Source of the DNA: Brachionus plicatilis
Taxonomy: Eukaryota; Rotifera; Eurotatoria; Ploima; Brachionidae
Reading direction: 5' to 3'
DNA length: 37,159 nucleotides
NCBI GenBank assembly: GCA_010279815.1
Contig: QEOQ01000426.1
Span: 439,064 to 476,222, forward strand
In this document: positions 1-10,202 of the stretch, piece after piece
Layout of the letters: each line of letters starts with the position of its first letter
Position numbering within the stretch: position 1 is the stretch's first letter
Notes under the pieces: model-generated
Database searches by the model: none
Seen by the model: only the letters and a program-made list of their open reading frames with translations
What the model was told of the DNA's origin: nothing
Translations under genes and position numbers: made by a program

Positions 1-19
1 AAATAAATAAAATCAAATT

Positions 20-1003
20 CTAAACATTTTGCTTTGCATGTTGTTGATGAGCGCGCAAAACAGTAACAGCCTCTTCAACTTTAGATTTCAGCGACTCGGA
101 CGAGTCCAACATGTGCAAAAGCTCTGAATTTTCAATTTCCAAAAGCATTCCAGTTATTTTACCTGCAAGATCGGGATAAATGCCAGATATCAACGGATAC
201 AGTCTTTCTCCAAGCATTTGCTTTTGTTCCTGAGGATTGGCCGCGGCTAGCATCCCTGTAGTCAACGGCTCTTGGCCAGGTATTGCTGTTGAAGGCAAAT
301 TTTTCTGTCCTCTCTGCACCCTTTGCTGTTGCAGTTGTTGCTGCTGCTGCTGTTGTTGCTGCTGTTGCTGTGCAAAAACACTATTGTTCCTAACACTGCC
401 TACTTGCTGCATGTAGTAGTTCTGTGGTACGCTTGGACGAGGCATGGCCGTTCCTGCAACTTGTGGCCATCTTGGCACCGTGTTCCTCATTGCTGAAAAG
501 TTCTGGAACGGGTTTATGCGGCCCTGGACCTGCTGTTGGTAGTAAGGATTGGGCGCCTGCAAATAAAACTGTGTGTTCTGCATTCTCTCGCGGAATTGTG
601 CCGCCAAGATCTTTCGCCTCTCATCCTTGCGTTGTGCCATCGCCACATACAATGGTTTAGTTCCCACAATTCGGCCGTTCATCTCGGCCACTGCCTTGGT
701 TGCCTCTTCCGCGGAAGAGTAGCACACAAAGCCGAAGCCTTTGGAACGACCACTCGAGTCCAGCATCACTTTGGCGCTGGTTATTTGGCCAAATACTGCG
801 AATTCTCGCTTCAAACGCTCGTCTTCTATTTTGTCATCCAAATTTTTGACAAACAAATTTATGCCTGAGTACTTTTTGGCATTTTTTTCTTCATACTGTT
901 TCCTCAGTTGGTTCAGGCGGTATGATTTTTTCTGGAACACTGACACGTACAACTTTTTATCCGAATTGTTGTTCTCGTCAATTTCGCTTATTTCTTTCAA
1001 AGC
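20..1003 (-). CDS. PABPC1: Cytoplasmic poly(A)-binding protein, exon 2 (end of RRM3, RRM4, linker, MLLE)
   Basis: The last 327 codons and TAG stop (22-20) of the PABP that begins at 6306. The acceptor is TTTAAG|GCT (AG at 1005-1004), which joins AAK to ALKEISEI in phase 0 inside RRM3. RRM4 has RNP2 LFVKNL and RNP1 KGFGFVCY and is the best conserved part. A flexible linker follows with a glutamine run of about 16 residues coded at roughly 313-380. The C-terminal PABC/MLLE domain carries the KITGMLLE signature and LLHMLD, and binds PAM2 peptides of translation and deadenylation factors. The second half of RRM3 (EIDENNNSDKKLYVSVFQ) departs from the vertebrate sequence more than the rest. The reading frame is open upstream to 1012 only by chance, with no ATG there. 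The poly(A) signal lies outside the window. Confidence 0.94.
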   Translation of the reverse strand, partial: ALKEISEIDENNNSDKKLYVSVFQKKSYRLNQLRKQYEEKNAKKYSGINLFVKNLDDKIEDERLKREFAVFGQITSAKVMLDSSGRSKGFGFVCYSSAEEATKAVAEMNGRIVGTKPLYVAMAQRKDERRKILAAQFRERMQNTQFYLQAPNPYYQQQVQGRINPFQNFSAMRNTVPRWPQVAGTAMPRPSVPQNYYMQQVGSVRNNSVFAQQQQQQQQQQQQLQQQRVQRGQKNLPSTAIPGQEPLTTGMLAAANPQEQKQMLGERLYPLISGIYPDLAGKITGMLLEIENSELLHMLDSSESLKSKVEEAVTVLRAHQQHAKQNV

Positions 1004-1339
1004 CTTAAACAAATTTTCAATTTTATTTTCTTCAATTATTTAAAAAAATTAATTAAAAAAATTTTTTTTTTCTAAAACCAAAAAAAGGTATTGAATTTTT
1101 TCTGATTTTTTCGTTGGAGAAATTGAGATACAATTTTTTTTTAAAAAAAAATTTAAAGTTAAATTATACAGTATTTTTTATAACAATTTAAAAATAACTA
1201 TTTTTTTGACCAATTTATGAAAAAAAAACTGTCTTAAATTTTGATTTTTGGGAAAAAGGACATTTTTTCAAAAAATTTTGAATTTTAAATTTGCCGTTTT
1301 TAATTTTACCAAATTTTTCCAAAATTATCTCAAAATCCT

Positions 1340-1470
1340 GAAAATTTACGTAATTTTTCGTAAAATACTTCTTTTTCACTTTTCGGATTTTACGTTAATT
1401 TACGTAAAATGTGGTAAAATTTGGTTAATTTACGGTATTTTACGTAATTTTTCGTAAAATACTGTTATCA
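1340..1470. repeat. Degenerate TTTACGTAAAAT-type repeat
   Basis: Several copies of ACGTAA/CGTAAAAT words. The phrase ACGTAATTTTTCGTAAAATA occurs at about 1349 and again at about 1442. It ends in CACCACTGTAA at about 1472. A similar arrangement, with ACGTAAAA words followed by CACCACTGTAA, recurs at about 28325-28380, so this is a dispersed repeat family. No coding capacity. Confidence 0.55.
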
Positions 1471-1489
1471 AATCACCACTGTAATAAAG

Positions 1490-3110
1490 ACAGGTATTTA
1501 AATGGGTATTTATTAATATAATAGGGTATTTAACAAAAATCAATTTGAAAATTAGATAAATAATTTGAGTGCTTAAAATATTGAATGACTGTTAATTAAA
1601 ATAATCAAGTATTCAATGTTTATTTGAGGTCTAAAAAATCAAATGGGCGCATAAAAATTCATTTAAAGTATTAATTTATGAGCTAAGATTATTTGAGCAA
1701 TAAATAAAATTATTTTACCCCAAAAAAAAATTTTTAAAAAGCAGTAAAATTAATTAATGTGCAGGAATAAAAAATAAAAGTGATAATAACCTTAAGTTAT
1801 CCGCTAAAAGAATGAAATGAACAGAAACTATACTTAATTGAACCCAATAAAATGAATTTTGATCAGTTAGTTGAATTATTAGTTAATAATAGTCCAATTA
1901 TTTTCGGCCCTATCTATATAAATGTCTTTCTTTTTCTGTTGTAAATAAATTCAAATAACAAATTTTACAAAAATATATTTAAATAAATAAAATAAGTGAT
2001 GACGAGTACGTCCCACTTGAATTATTTGAATCGCATTGAATCATATGAAGAAGTGGAAGAAAGAAACATACTCAAAAAACGAAGAGGTATTAATCGAGAA
2101 TGGATATATGTGGATATGTTTGATGACAATGATGCTGCAGATTTGTGGTTAAAAAATGAAACAAAATGGTCAAAAGAAGATACCTATAGCACAAATGATG
2201 GGGACAAAATTATATATCGCTGCAATTTAGTAAAACGTCGTGGTCCACAATGCGATGCAAAACTTATGCTTTTATTCAATGCTGATAATCTTAAAGCTAC
2301 AAGATTTGAAAGCGGCAATCACACACATGACAAGATAAATGAAGGTGTTATCAAGCGTGGCATAGTTGATGAGACTAAAAAACTTATTGAAAGGTATTTG
2401 GAATTAGGCATTCACCATCCAACCAAAATCCATAGTTGTACCAACAAAAGTCCAATTGAAAAATTATTTAGGTGCAAAATCAAGAGGATCAAATGCAATT
2501 GTCCAGCATTTTAAAAAAGAAACAGGTGCAAACATATAATTGCAATTGCAGCAATGAAACACTTAGTTACAATACCAATTGCAGCCAAACAAATGTTGAC
2601 TGATGGTAAAAAACCAAAAGGGCGTCCGCCATTAGCAAAAAAGGCATTGGTTTATCAGCTTAAAGATATTATAATGTCACAAGCAACAACAAGTACTCCA
2701 GCAACGAGTAAACCAACCGCTAAGCCTACTCGCAAACGAAAACAGACTGAAGTTACTGAAAATACTGATGAAATCAGTAATAAAAAGCCTAAAATAGGTG
2801 AAAATCAGGTAAGTGATTTAATTCTTAAAGCTAATAGAGGACGTGGTAGACCTCGCAAAAATTAATACTACCACATCTTACACTTCTTTTTTTTTTAAAT
2901 GTTGCTTGATTTAAAAAATTTTTCTTTAAATAAAAAATACTTTTTCTGTTCAATGAAATTTATTTTTACTACCGCTTTTATTATTTATTCTCACCGTTAT
3001 AACTATTTTTTGGGTCCTATTAATTATTTATTTTCTGCTCATATAATTTAATATCTGTTTAATATTTACTGCTCAATTAATACCCGTCCTTAATTTATCT
3101 TAGTGGTTAC
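1490..3110 (+). mobile_element. Internally deleted MULE (FLYWCH/SWIM type) inside the PABP intron
   Basis: A Mutator-like element derivative around the ORF at 1999-2865. Both flanks are rich in short related words (GGGTATTTA, TTTGAGC, GAGCARTAAATA) that recur inverted at the other side, for example TTTGAGCAATAAATA at about 1693 and its reverse-complement relative near 3055-3090. The ends are therefore approximate, and I did not find a clean 9-bp target duplication. TATA-like TATATAAATG lies at about 1914, 85 bp before the ORF. Confidence 0.6.
1999..2865 (+). pseudogene. MULE protein lacking the transposase core: FLYWCH-like, SWIM and AT-hook-like parts
   Basis: One reading frame of 288 codons with a single in-frame TAA at 2512-2514. 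ATG at 1999; a GTG just before is not needed. The N-terminal part has the FLYWCH-like pattern IYRCNLVKRRGPQCDAKL and NHTHD (residues about 70-115). The C-terminal part has a SWIM zinc-finger pattern CNCPAF, then RCKHIIAIA, which is cut by the stop. The last residues RGRGRPRKN resemble an AT-hook. The central MULE DDE domain, normally several hundred residues between these parts, is absent. The same arrangement is seen at 25625-26337. Origin from a MULE transposase is well supported; whether a protein is still made is unknown. Confidence 0.75.
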
Positions 3111-3145
3111 TTATTTAAGTAAAAACAATATAAATATTCATATTA

Positions 3146-3690
3146 ATGATTAGAAATTTAGAATTATTACATAACAAGGAAAAGAAATATCATCACATAA
3201 ATAAGTTAATAAATATATTAGACAAAAAGACCGATGCTGAGACAGAGAAAACAGTCCATGAATCTCAAAAAAAGAAAAGAAAAATGCCAACTTGGAAAAT
3301 TATTCAAACATTTAACAACGCCGATGATGCAGGAAAAATTATAGGAAAGGAAGGGTCAAAATGAGCAAAATGAAAATAATTTTATATTTTTACATTTTCA
3401 TATTTTGAGATTTTTTGTGCAATATTTCAGAAAATAAAAAAAAATCTTCCAAATTATTTAGTAATTAAAATTAAAAATAGATATTTACTGAAAATTGCAC
3501 AAAATATGTAAAAATATAAAATTATTTTCATTTTGCCTCAAAATGCATCAAATATGATTCAGCTATAACGATGCTAAATTTTCTTTTTTTCTCTCATCAA
3601 TAAGATTATTAAATAATAATTCGATTTCTACTCATTTTCATGCTGATGCAGCTTACAAGCTAGTTTGGCAAGGGTTCCCTATATATTTAG
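3146..3690 (+). pseudogene. Broken MULE: FLYWCH-start fragment plus transposase fragment
   Basis: The frame from about 3146 to 3355 ends in MPTWKIIQTFNNADDAGK, the usual start of the FLYWCH region in these MULEs (compare WIYVDMFDDNDAADLW at 2100). It is interrupted by a 174-bp MITE at 3364-3537. At about 3633-3690 the translation HFHADAAYKLVWQGFPIYLG matches the first catalytic block of MULE transposases (DATYKL-x-W-x-GFP). The sequence between is shortened and has stops. This is a dead remnant distinct from the element just upstream. Confidence 0.65.
3364..3537. mobile_element. 174-bp MITE with 8-bp target duplication
   Basis: Terminal inverted repeats begin (A/G)GCAAAATGAAAATAATT and run about 32 bp nearly perfectly; weaker complementarity continues inward. 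Identical 8-bp direct repeats TCAAAATG flank it at 3356-3363 and 3538-3545. It splits the MULE coding fragment at 3146-3690. The ends resemble those of the larger fold-back elements at 7547 and 10203 (GGCAA...). Confidence 0.8.
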
Positions 3691-3717
3691 GAAAAAAAAT
3701 TTTTTTAGTAATTTTAA

Positions 3718-4092
3718 GGTATTGTGAATTTCGTATACAAATTGAACAAATATCCTTCATTTTTTAATAAATTAAAATTAAAGTTAATAAACAATATTAG
3801 AAAAATTACTGCAACATAGTGCAACATACTTTGTTGCACCTTTTTTACCTAAAATATTTTTTCTTATGTAAAAAATGACAAAAAATAAAGAATCAATAAA
3901 ATTAAAATAGATCATTGATTTGATTTACTAAAAAAAAAGAAAAAAAAATTTTCATTTTAAGTAAAAAAGGTGCAACAAATGTATGCTGCACTTTGTTGCA
4001 GGATTTTTTCTGGTATTTTTCATTTAATTTAATTTAAATAAATCAAAAAATAAATAATTTTTGTTCTATTTGTATTTGAAATTCACAAAACC
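3718..4092. mobile_element. Fold-back MITE, about 375 bp
   Basis: A long imperfect inverted repeat: the left end GGTATTGTGAATTTC pairs with right-end GGTTTTGTGAATTTC (reverse complement), and inner arms share GGTGCAACAAA and TTGTTGCA words. Arms are about 150-165 bp with a short A+T loop. Flanks TAATTTTAA (3709-3717) and TGATTTTAA (4093-4101) match at 8 of 9 positions and look like an aged target duplication. Confidence 0.75.
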
Positions 4093-4357
4093 TGATTTTA
4101 AGTAAAAAATAATAAATCGCCATTAACAATGCTCGCAGGATGCTGTATTATGCTGCATTTTTTTAGAATTTTATTTATCTTTCATTTCAATTTTTCAATA
4201 AAAATAAAATTTTTCATAATTTACTAAATTTCACATCGCCAAACAAAGTTTAATATTCGGCATGATTATTAATATTTTTTTAAATTTTTTTATCAATGAC
4301 TTGGACTTTTTTTTGGGACTTTTGAACAACTCTGATTTTATCTAACAAAAAATTAAA

Positions 4358-4645
4358 GAATTGTGAGATTTCATACAAAAAGAAAAAAATTTTCATAACT
4401 TTTGTTCCAATGGTCAAAAACTTGTTCTTTAAATGAAACAACTTTTGTTTCATCAATTACAGAAGACTGCAAAATCTGTTCTAATTAATTTCATTTCATT
4501 TTTAATGCTTTTAAATAGAGTGCCATTTGCAGACTTCCGCAGTACAAGAACAAATTTTTGACCATTAGAATTAGAATTATGAAATTTTTTCCTTTTTATA
4601 TTGGAAGTTTTATATCAAATTTCACAATGCCAAATTATTTGAGGC
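4358..4645. repeat. Fold-back element related to the GGYATTGTGAA family
   Basis: Inverted arms: ATTGTGAGATTTCATA and AATGGTCAAAAACTTGTTCT on the left; on the right, read in reverse complement, GGCATTGTGAAATTTGATAT and AATGGTCAAAAATTTGTTCT. The loop contains GAAGACTGCAAAA and its inverted relative. Boundaries are approximate; flanks are A+T-rich and only weakly repeated. Confidence 0.6.
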
Positions 4646-4727
4646 ATGACTTAAAAAAAAAAAAAATTTTAAGTTGACTATTTGACTTAACTTATGTAAT
4701 GCCTTTTTTTGGTTCCAAAAAAAAAAT

Positions 4728-4763
4728 TTGTGACTAACATAATAATGAATGTTAGTCACAAAG
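4728..4763. repeat. Perfect 14-bp hairpin
   Basis: TTTGTGACTAACAT, then an 8-base loop, then ATGTTAGTCACAAA. It stands between two larger fold-back elements. It may be the collapsed remnant of a small MITE. Confidence 0.6.
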
Positions 4764-4767
4764 GATA

Positions 4768-4977
4768 TTGTAAATTTTTGAACAAAAGACAAAAAGAATT
4801 AAAAAAAACTGAAATTCCTTTTTAACTGTGCATCTAAGAATTGTTTTGTATATTTTGTCAAATGCTTTTTTTGTTTCTTCGTTGCTTTCTTTGCTGAAAA
4901 AATATGCGATTCTTAGTTTCACTGTAAAAAGTAATTTCAGTTTTTTTAATTCTTTTTGTCTCTAGTTCAATTGTTCA
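4768..4977. repeat. Fold-back element
   Basis: Left arm has GACAAAAAGAATTAAAAAAA and CTGAAATTCCTTTTTAACTG; the right arm repeats both in reverse complement with few changes (GACAAAAAGAATTAAAAAAA, CTGAAATTACTTTTTACAGTG), then CTAAGAAT in each. Arms are about 70 bp. No target duplication was identified. Confidence 0.65.
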
Positions 4978-5553
4978 TTCCAATTCCAATGATTCATTCC
5001 ATTCCAGTTTTTTGATCTAAAGTTCAAAATGAGAACTAAGAAGAAGAAGTGGAACTTATTTAAATTTTTTTGCCAAAGTCAGGTGAAAAGTTCAAAAATT
5101 GTGAATTCTTATTTAAAATGAAGATTGGCTTTAAATTTAAATTAAGATCTCATTAAATACAAAAATTTTGAAAATAAACATTTAAAAAAATTTTTTTTCA
5201 AGTCTTGATTTTTAAAATTACTATTTAGGGACCACTTTTTTCATTCCTACTTGCCAAAACAAAAAACTCACATCCTTCTCTAAATTGTAAACCAAAACGA
5301 AAAGTAGGGAAAGGAAAAATTGAAGAAGAGTTGAGGAAGAGTCGAGGAAAGGAAATGTACAATTTAGTTTTAAATTGTACTGTTGCAAATTTAAATTTTT
5401 ATCTAAATTTTTAAAATCTAAATTATTTTAACAGTGAAAATTATCCGATTTAAATTTTTTTTAAATTAACTTTTATAACAATCATAATTACTAATATTTT
5501 TCTTCAAATAAAAAAAATATTCAAGTAAATTTTATTAAAAAATAAAAAATTAC

Positions 5554-6306
5554 CTTTGCCGCATCCTGCGGGTCCTTGAAATTGACAAAGCCGTAGCCTA
5601 GTGATCGGCCAGAAGGGTCGCGTGCTATTTTGACGCTGGTCAGCTCGCCAAACTTTTCGAAAATTTGTCTGAGCCTGTCATCGTCAAAATCAGCATCGAA
5701 ATTTTTCACATAAAGATTGGTAAACACCTGAGAGCCATCTGCGGCCTTGTCCTGGTTGTGTCTGTGCGCTTTGGACAAAAAGGGTCCCACGTAGACAATC
5801 TTGCCATTGAGCGACATGTTATTGACGCTCTGAATGGCCTTTTCGGCCGCTTCATGGGTCTCGAAGTGAACAAAGCCGTAGCCCTTGGAGCCGTTCTCAT
5901 CGCCCATTATTTTGCACGAAATAATGTTGCCAAAGGTTGAAAACGTGTCGTACAAGCTCTTGTTGTCAATGGACTGGTCCAGGTTTTTGATGAACACGTT
6001 TCCGACGCCGGAGCGTCTGATGGCCGGGTCTCGCTGCGACCACATGATCCTCATGGGCTTGCCGACCAACAGGTCGAAGTTGAGCGTGTCCAGAGCCCGC
6101 TCGGCCTCGGACGGCTGGCTGAAGTTGACATACGCGTAGCCCAGAGACTGGCGCGTTATTTTGTCGCGACATATCCTCACTAGAGCCACGTTGCCTACCG
6201 TGGAGAATTTCTCAAGCAGCTGGGCCTCTGTCACATAAGGATCCAGGTCGCCCACATACAGTGAAGTGTTCTGGAAGTTTGTTTGAGTTGTGGAAGCATC
6301 GACCAT
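5554..6306 (-). CDS. PABPC1: Cytoplasmic poly(A)-binding protein, exon 1 (RRM1-RRM3)
   Basis: The first 251 codons of a cytoplasmic poly(A)-binding protein, which coats mRNA poly(A) tails and promotes translation and mRNA stability. The ATG is at 6306. RRM1 has RNP2 LYVGDL (residues 16-21) and RNP1 LGYAYVNF (55-62). RRM2 has VFIKNL (104-109) and KGYGFVHF (141-148). RRM3 starts with LYVKNF (198-203) and LGYGFVNF (236-243). The open frame runs on to 5521, but the homology stops after DPQDAAK at a splice donor AAG|GTAATT (GT at 5553-5552), in phase 0. Exon 2 at 1003-20 completes RRM3, RRM4 and the MLLE domain. The spliced product would be 578 aa, against about 636 for the human protein. Codon use is clearly richer in G+C than the surroundings, as expected of a highly expressed gene. 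The symbol is by family; the paralogue is not determined. Confidence 0.95.
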
Positions 6307-7538
6307 TTTTTTTTTGGATTTTTTTTTAGTTCTAAAAAATATGTAAAGAATAAAAAAAATTTTTTTTTTTTAGGATTTTATTTTAAAAAAATCAAATGAC
6401 TAGAGCGCCTTTATTAATTGAAAAAAAAATATTCATATTTGTTAACCTGATTCAGAAAAAAAGGACTATTTGAATTTAATGAGCACGTGGTTGGTATGTG
6501 TACATGATGTGAATAGCTTGAAGTTTTCTTAAGTTGTTGTATGGAAATAATTTCAACATTTTTTCTTAGATTTCGTTTACCTTAGTGAATAAATTATTTC
6601 AATAGAAACGAAATATAGAGCTGAAAATTTTTTCAAATTTTAACTTGGCCGCTTGGCGCCATCGCACCATTTAAAAAAATGGTCCAGTTAGCTCTTTGTT
6701 TTGTGATAGTGACCAATTGCTTATCTCCAAGAGCCCTTTTTTATCTTTGTTCAAAAAATTGAACAAAAAACAAGTTTGATTTAGATTTTAATTTTTTTTT
6801 TTTTGATGAAATAAAATTCGAGAACTTTTTTTTTAATTGAGAAATATTTTTGCAATGAAAATTCATATAATTTATTCAAAGATCAAGCGTTTTGTTTTGC
6901 TTTTTATTTTTCCAAGTCTAAATGGTTCAAGACTTTTTGGATTTTTTCAAAATAAATTTAATTCAAAATTAAACAAAATCAAAGTTAATTTTTTTTTAAA
7001 TAAAAATTTGATACAAACTTCCAAAAAATACTAAAATTAAATTCTTTTTCATCAATTGAATTTGAGTAAGTTAAGCTTTGTAAACTTTGATGGTGAAACT
7101 GCATGAAAAAAATCACCAAGTTTAAAAAAAAATTGTAGAAAAAAAAGAAAAATTGTTTTTATTTTTAAGCAAATATTGATGATCGAAAAAGATATTAATA
7201 TTTTCAGTTGTTTTATCTTTGATCCAATGAATGTTTTTTTTGCAATTTTTGAAAATTAATCTATTTAATTTAAATTAAAAAAAAACAGCCTTATGAATCA
7301 AAGTAACTAAAAAAAATTTTGGTCTTCGTTTTAGGTAACCCATAATGATTTCAATTTTGACACCATTTTTTAAACAAAATATTTTGAATTTCGTGGTTTT
7401 AATTGCAAAAATATACAACTTAAATCTTTGAGGAGTTTATCTATGGTAACACAGCCTAAATGTATTTAATGTAAATTCGGTGACGTAATTTGAAAAACCG
7501 TAATATATCAGTCGTTTTATTTTTTTATTTAGCAACCC
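6307..7538. other. Spacer upstream of PABP, no gene seen
   Basis: A+T-rich sequence with long A and T runs. It must contain the PABP promoter and 5' UTR on the minus strand, but no TATA box or initiator could be singled out. The open frame 6837-7034 is low-complexity (Phe/Lys/Asn) and not credible as a gene. Confidence 0.5.
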
Positions 7539-7546
7539 ACATATTC

Positions 7547-8092
7547 GGCAAATTGAAGCTTGAGATCTAGATCAAAAGATCAAAATATAAATTGAAATAT
7601 TTTTTTTAATAATAGAGAAAAAATAATTTTTTTCAAAAGTAATTACTTGACATGTCATTTCAAGTTTATTTTAAAATTTAAAATTTAAAAATGTCCTTCT
7701 TTATTGAACATTAATAGGTTTAAATATTTTAATTGATTTTAATGAAAACTTACTTTTAAAGACAAAAAAATTAACAGTTTTAAAATTTTAAATTTATTAA
7801 AGAAGAAAAAAAAAAATTATATCAGTTTGAATGAATGGCAATATAAGTTATAAATTTGAATTTGTGAATTAACTTAACCTGAATTATTTAAACTACTGAT
7901 TGTTTTTGTTAAATAAATTAGAGATCAATCATTTTGATGTCAATTTGATATTGAACCATTATTAGACATAACATGTCTAGTAATGTTTAGTATTTATTTC
8001 TTAAAAATTATTAAAATTATTAGATTAATTAAGTTTTAAAATTTTAAATGATCGTTTTGATCTTAAAATTTGATCTGAAACTTCAATTTGCC
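7547..8092. mobile_element. Fold-back MITE, 546 bp, 8-bp target duplication
   Basis: Ends GGCAAATTGAAG / CTTCAATTTGCC with AGATC and AAGATCAAAA words repeated inward in inverted orientation. Exact 8-bp direct repeats ACATATTC flank it (7539-7546 and 8093-8100). The interior is A+T-rich and non-coding. It shares the GGCAA start and 8-bp duplication with 3364-3537 and 10203-10552. Confidence 0.8.
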
Positions 8093-8100
8093 ACATATTC

Positions 8101-9018
8101 TTGTAGATCTTGAAGAGAGGAATCTAAATAAAGATATGAAATATTTTTAAAAAATTTTTAAAACCTTTTTTTTTTTAATTCAAAGCTTTTTTCCGGCTAA
8201 TTCGGTAGAATTTTTCAAATTAATAATTGTCAATACCCAAAAATCCCACCCATTTACCCCTAAAAATAAAATATTTAACATAATTAGACTGAAATGACAA
8301 AAATGATCACAATGACGCCGTTTTTTATGAAAAATTTTAAATTTTGTTTCTCCTTTTTTTACAAAAATAATTTAATTTTATTTGATAAAAATATTCGTTC
8401 TGTATTATCAAAAATCGTCAATATATTATAAAAATGAATCAGAATAAACAAAAAGAAGTTAAAAAAAAAGTATTCAATGGAAGATCTTGATAACGCAAAA
8501 AAATATGTTTTTGAAAAAAAATTGAACACTACTCAAGCTTAAAATTTATACAACATTCTGAGACAGTAACAAAGGGTTAGAGTTTCAATGTGATAAATTT
8601 CTCCACTAATCTTTTAAACTAAAAAAAATCAAGCATAAAATTTATTTTAAATTCGTTGTTAATTCGTTTAAATTTTTTTCTAAATAGTTATGTTGTAGCG
8701 TATATTTAAAAGAATAATAATAAAGAATATTTTAAATATTTATATTATTAAAAAAAACAAAAAATCCTTTTTTTAATTCTTATTGAGCTAATTGGGTGAA
8801 TTCGGTGAATATCCTGAAAAAGAGGTTAGTTATCGGGCTAAATATTCACAAAATCAGGGGCAACTGGGTTAACCTAATTCACCCAATAAGGCCTCATCCA
8901 ATTAACCGCAGGAGGTAAAGGGGTGACTAGAAAAAAGTGGTCTAATTCGGTGAGTATTTTTGGAGTTTTTGAATAAAATGAGTGCGAAATATGAAATTTA
9001 CCATATTATCTGAAAATT
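8101..9018. other. Spacer with dispersed CTAATTCGGTGA words, no gene seen
   Basis: A+T-rich. The words GCTAATTCGGTAGAAT (about 8206), GAATTCGGTGAATAT (about 8798) and CTAATTCGGTGAGTAT (about 8942) recur. GCTAATTGGGTGAATT at about 8786 has an inverted partner, AATTCACCCAATAAGG, at about 8876. This may be a further degraded inverted-repeat element. Confidence 0.4.
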
Positions 9019-9076
9019 AGTTCTTGATTTGTCCTAGAACCCAAAGCAAATAGGGTTCTAGGACAAATCAAGAACT
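9019..9076. repeat. Perfect 24-bp hairpin at the 5' edge of a LINE fragment
   Basis: The arm at 9019-9042 is perfectly complementary to 9053-9076 with a 10-base loop. It ends exactly where readable LINE protein homology starts (about 9078). This position suggests an inverted duplication made during target-primed insertion or repair; a host hairpin RNA is less likely. Confidence 0.75.
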
Positions 9077-9077
9077 C

Positions 9078-9600
9078 ATTTGTATGCCTAGATCAAGCTA
9101 CGCTGAAACTTTTATACACTAGTCCCGTTAGACCACATCTTGAATACGTAGTGAGTATATGGAGTCCTGTTACAAAGTCCGAAATTAATTTTGGAAAGGG
9201 TGCAAAGAAGGGCAACAAAATTAGTCAAATCGTTGAGGAACGTTTCATATGAGGATAGACTAAATACCTTGGGACTTACAAGTTTAGAAGATCGTAGAAC
9301 TAGAGGAGACCTCATTCAAATGTACAAAATAATCAATGGCTTTGAGAAAATTAATCTAGTGAATGGTATAAATTCTGCTAAAAGTTTGGCACTAAATTTA
9401 AGAAGGGAGAATAATATGAGGCTTACAAGAGTAAGTTTTAAATTAATCAACAGTTTCAAATCAAAAAATCAAGGATAGAAAATGATTTGTTTGGCAATGG
9501 GCAAAACAATAGAAGAAAGACTGTCAAATCCTTCCAGGGGCTAAATGCTGACAAGCGTTAGTATAGCATAGCTATACAACAGTCTCAATACTACTACTAC
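9078..9600 (+). pseudogene. CR1/Jockey-like LINE, C-terminal reverse-transcriptase fragment and 3' tail
   Basis: Translates to LKLLYTSPVRPHLEYVVSIW, then (after a +1 shift near 9190) LERVQRRATKLVKSL, EDRLNTLGLTSLEDRRTRGD, and LIQMYKIINGF. This is the conserved region after the RT domain in CR1/Jockey-type non-LTR retrotransposons. The element is 5'-truncated and has a frameshift. It ends in a short trinucleotide repeat (TACTACTACTACTAA), a 3' tail style common in these elements. It is no longer coding-competent. Confidence 0.85.
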
Positions 9601-9602
9601 TA

Positions 9603-10194
9603 ATGTATTTTTTTATTTGTTTGTTATTTCAAATAAATTTATGGTAAAAGTTTTTTTTTGTGTTTTTTTCATTAAAAATTTGTGAAATCGATTTCAAGGG
9701 ATCTTATTATTTAAATAATTATATAATGTACAAATAAAGATAAAAAAAATACAAATTTATTAATGTAAAAAATTTAATACTGCTTTTAAAATTTTAATAC
9801 AAAATAATTAAATAGGAATTTATTTTTGAAATATTATTTTATAATATGAAAAAATGTCGATTTCGTTTTCAAAAATTTTATTAAAATAAAAATATTAATT
9901 GTCCTAAAAAAAGCTTTTATTGCAAAATAATTTTTGCCCCACAAACAATTAAGTTTTTAAGTTACAGCTTTTTTAACTTTATTTTTTCCAAAATTTTAGA
10001 AAATATAATTGCTTACTCTCTTTTTATCTTCAAAAATTACTTTTGTGAATAAAAATTTAAATTGTTAAAGCTAAATGAAGAAGGACTCTTTGATGGACTC
10101 TTTGAATGATGAATAACGATTAATTATTTTCACCAAAATGGCATCTTTTTTTACTCAATATTCCTTTTTCTTGGAGTTAATAAATTAATTCTTT
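9603..10194. other. Spacer, no gene seen
   Basis: A+T-rich, low-complexity sequence with no protein homology that I could read on either strand. Confidence 0.5.
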
Positions 10195-10202
10195 TTTTTT
10201 AC

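Larger units (their letters stand above)
1004..5553 (-). other. 4.55-kb PABP intron filled with transposon relics
   Basis: Intron between the two PABP exons, GT at 5553-5552 and AG at 1005-1004. It holds, from left to right, ACGTAAAA-type repeats (about 1340-1470), a MULE deletion derivative in the opposite orientation to PABP (about 1490-3110), a second broken MULE (3146-3690) carrying a 174-bp MITE, and at least three fold-back elements (3718-4092, about 4358-4645, about 4768-4977). The stretch 5000-5550 shows only A+T-rich sequence. Other introns that can be inferred here are about 57-64 bp, so this one is unusually long and has grown by insertion. Confidence 0.85.

Noticed and set aside
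424..1043. Plus-strand open frames opposite PABP exon 2
   Set aside because: They lie antisense to a well-supported exon, share its base composition and show no domain.
1248..1457. Small open frame over the ACGTAAAA repeat
   Set aside because: The repeat explains it; the translation is low-complexity.
5665..6172. Open frames on both strands overlapping PABP exon 1
   Set aside because: Shadows of the RRM-coding frame in other frames.
6837..7034. Small Phe/Lys/Asn-rich open frame
   Set aside because: Composition is that of A+T-rich spacer DNA; no motif.
9019..9076. microRNA precursor
   Set aside because: Arms are perfectly paired with no bulges, and the hairpin sits on a LINE edge, so an insertion artefact is the simpler explanation; kept only as an alternative.
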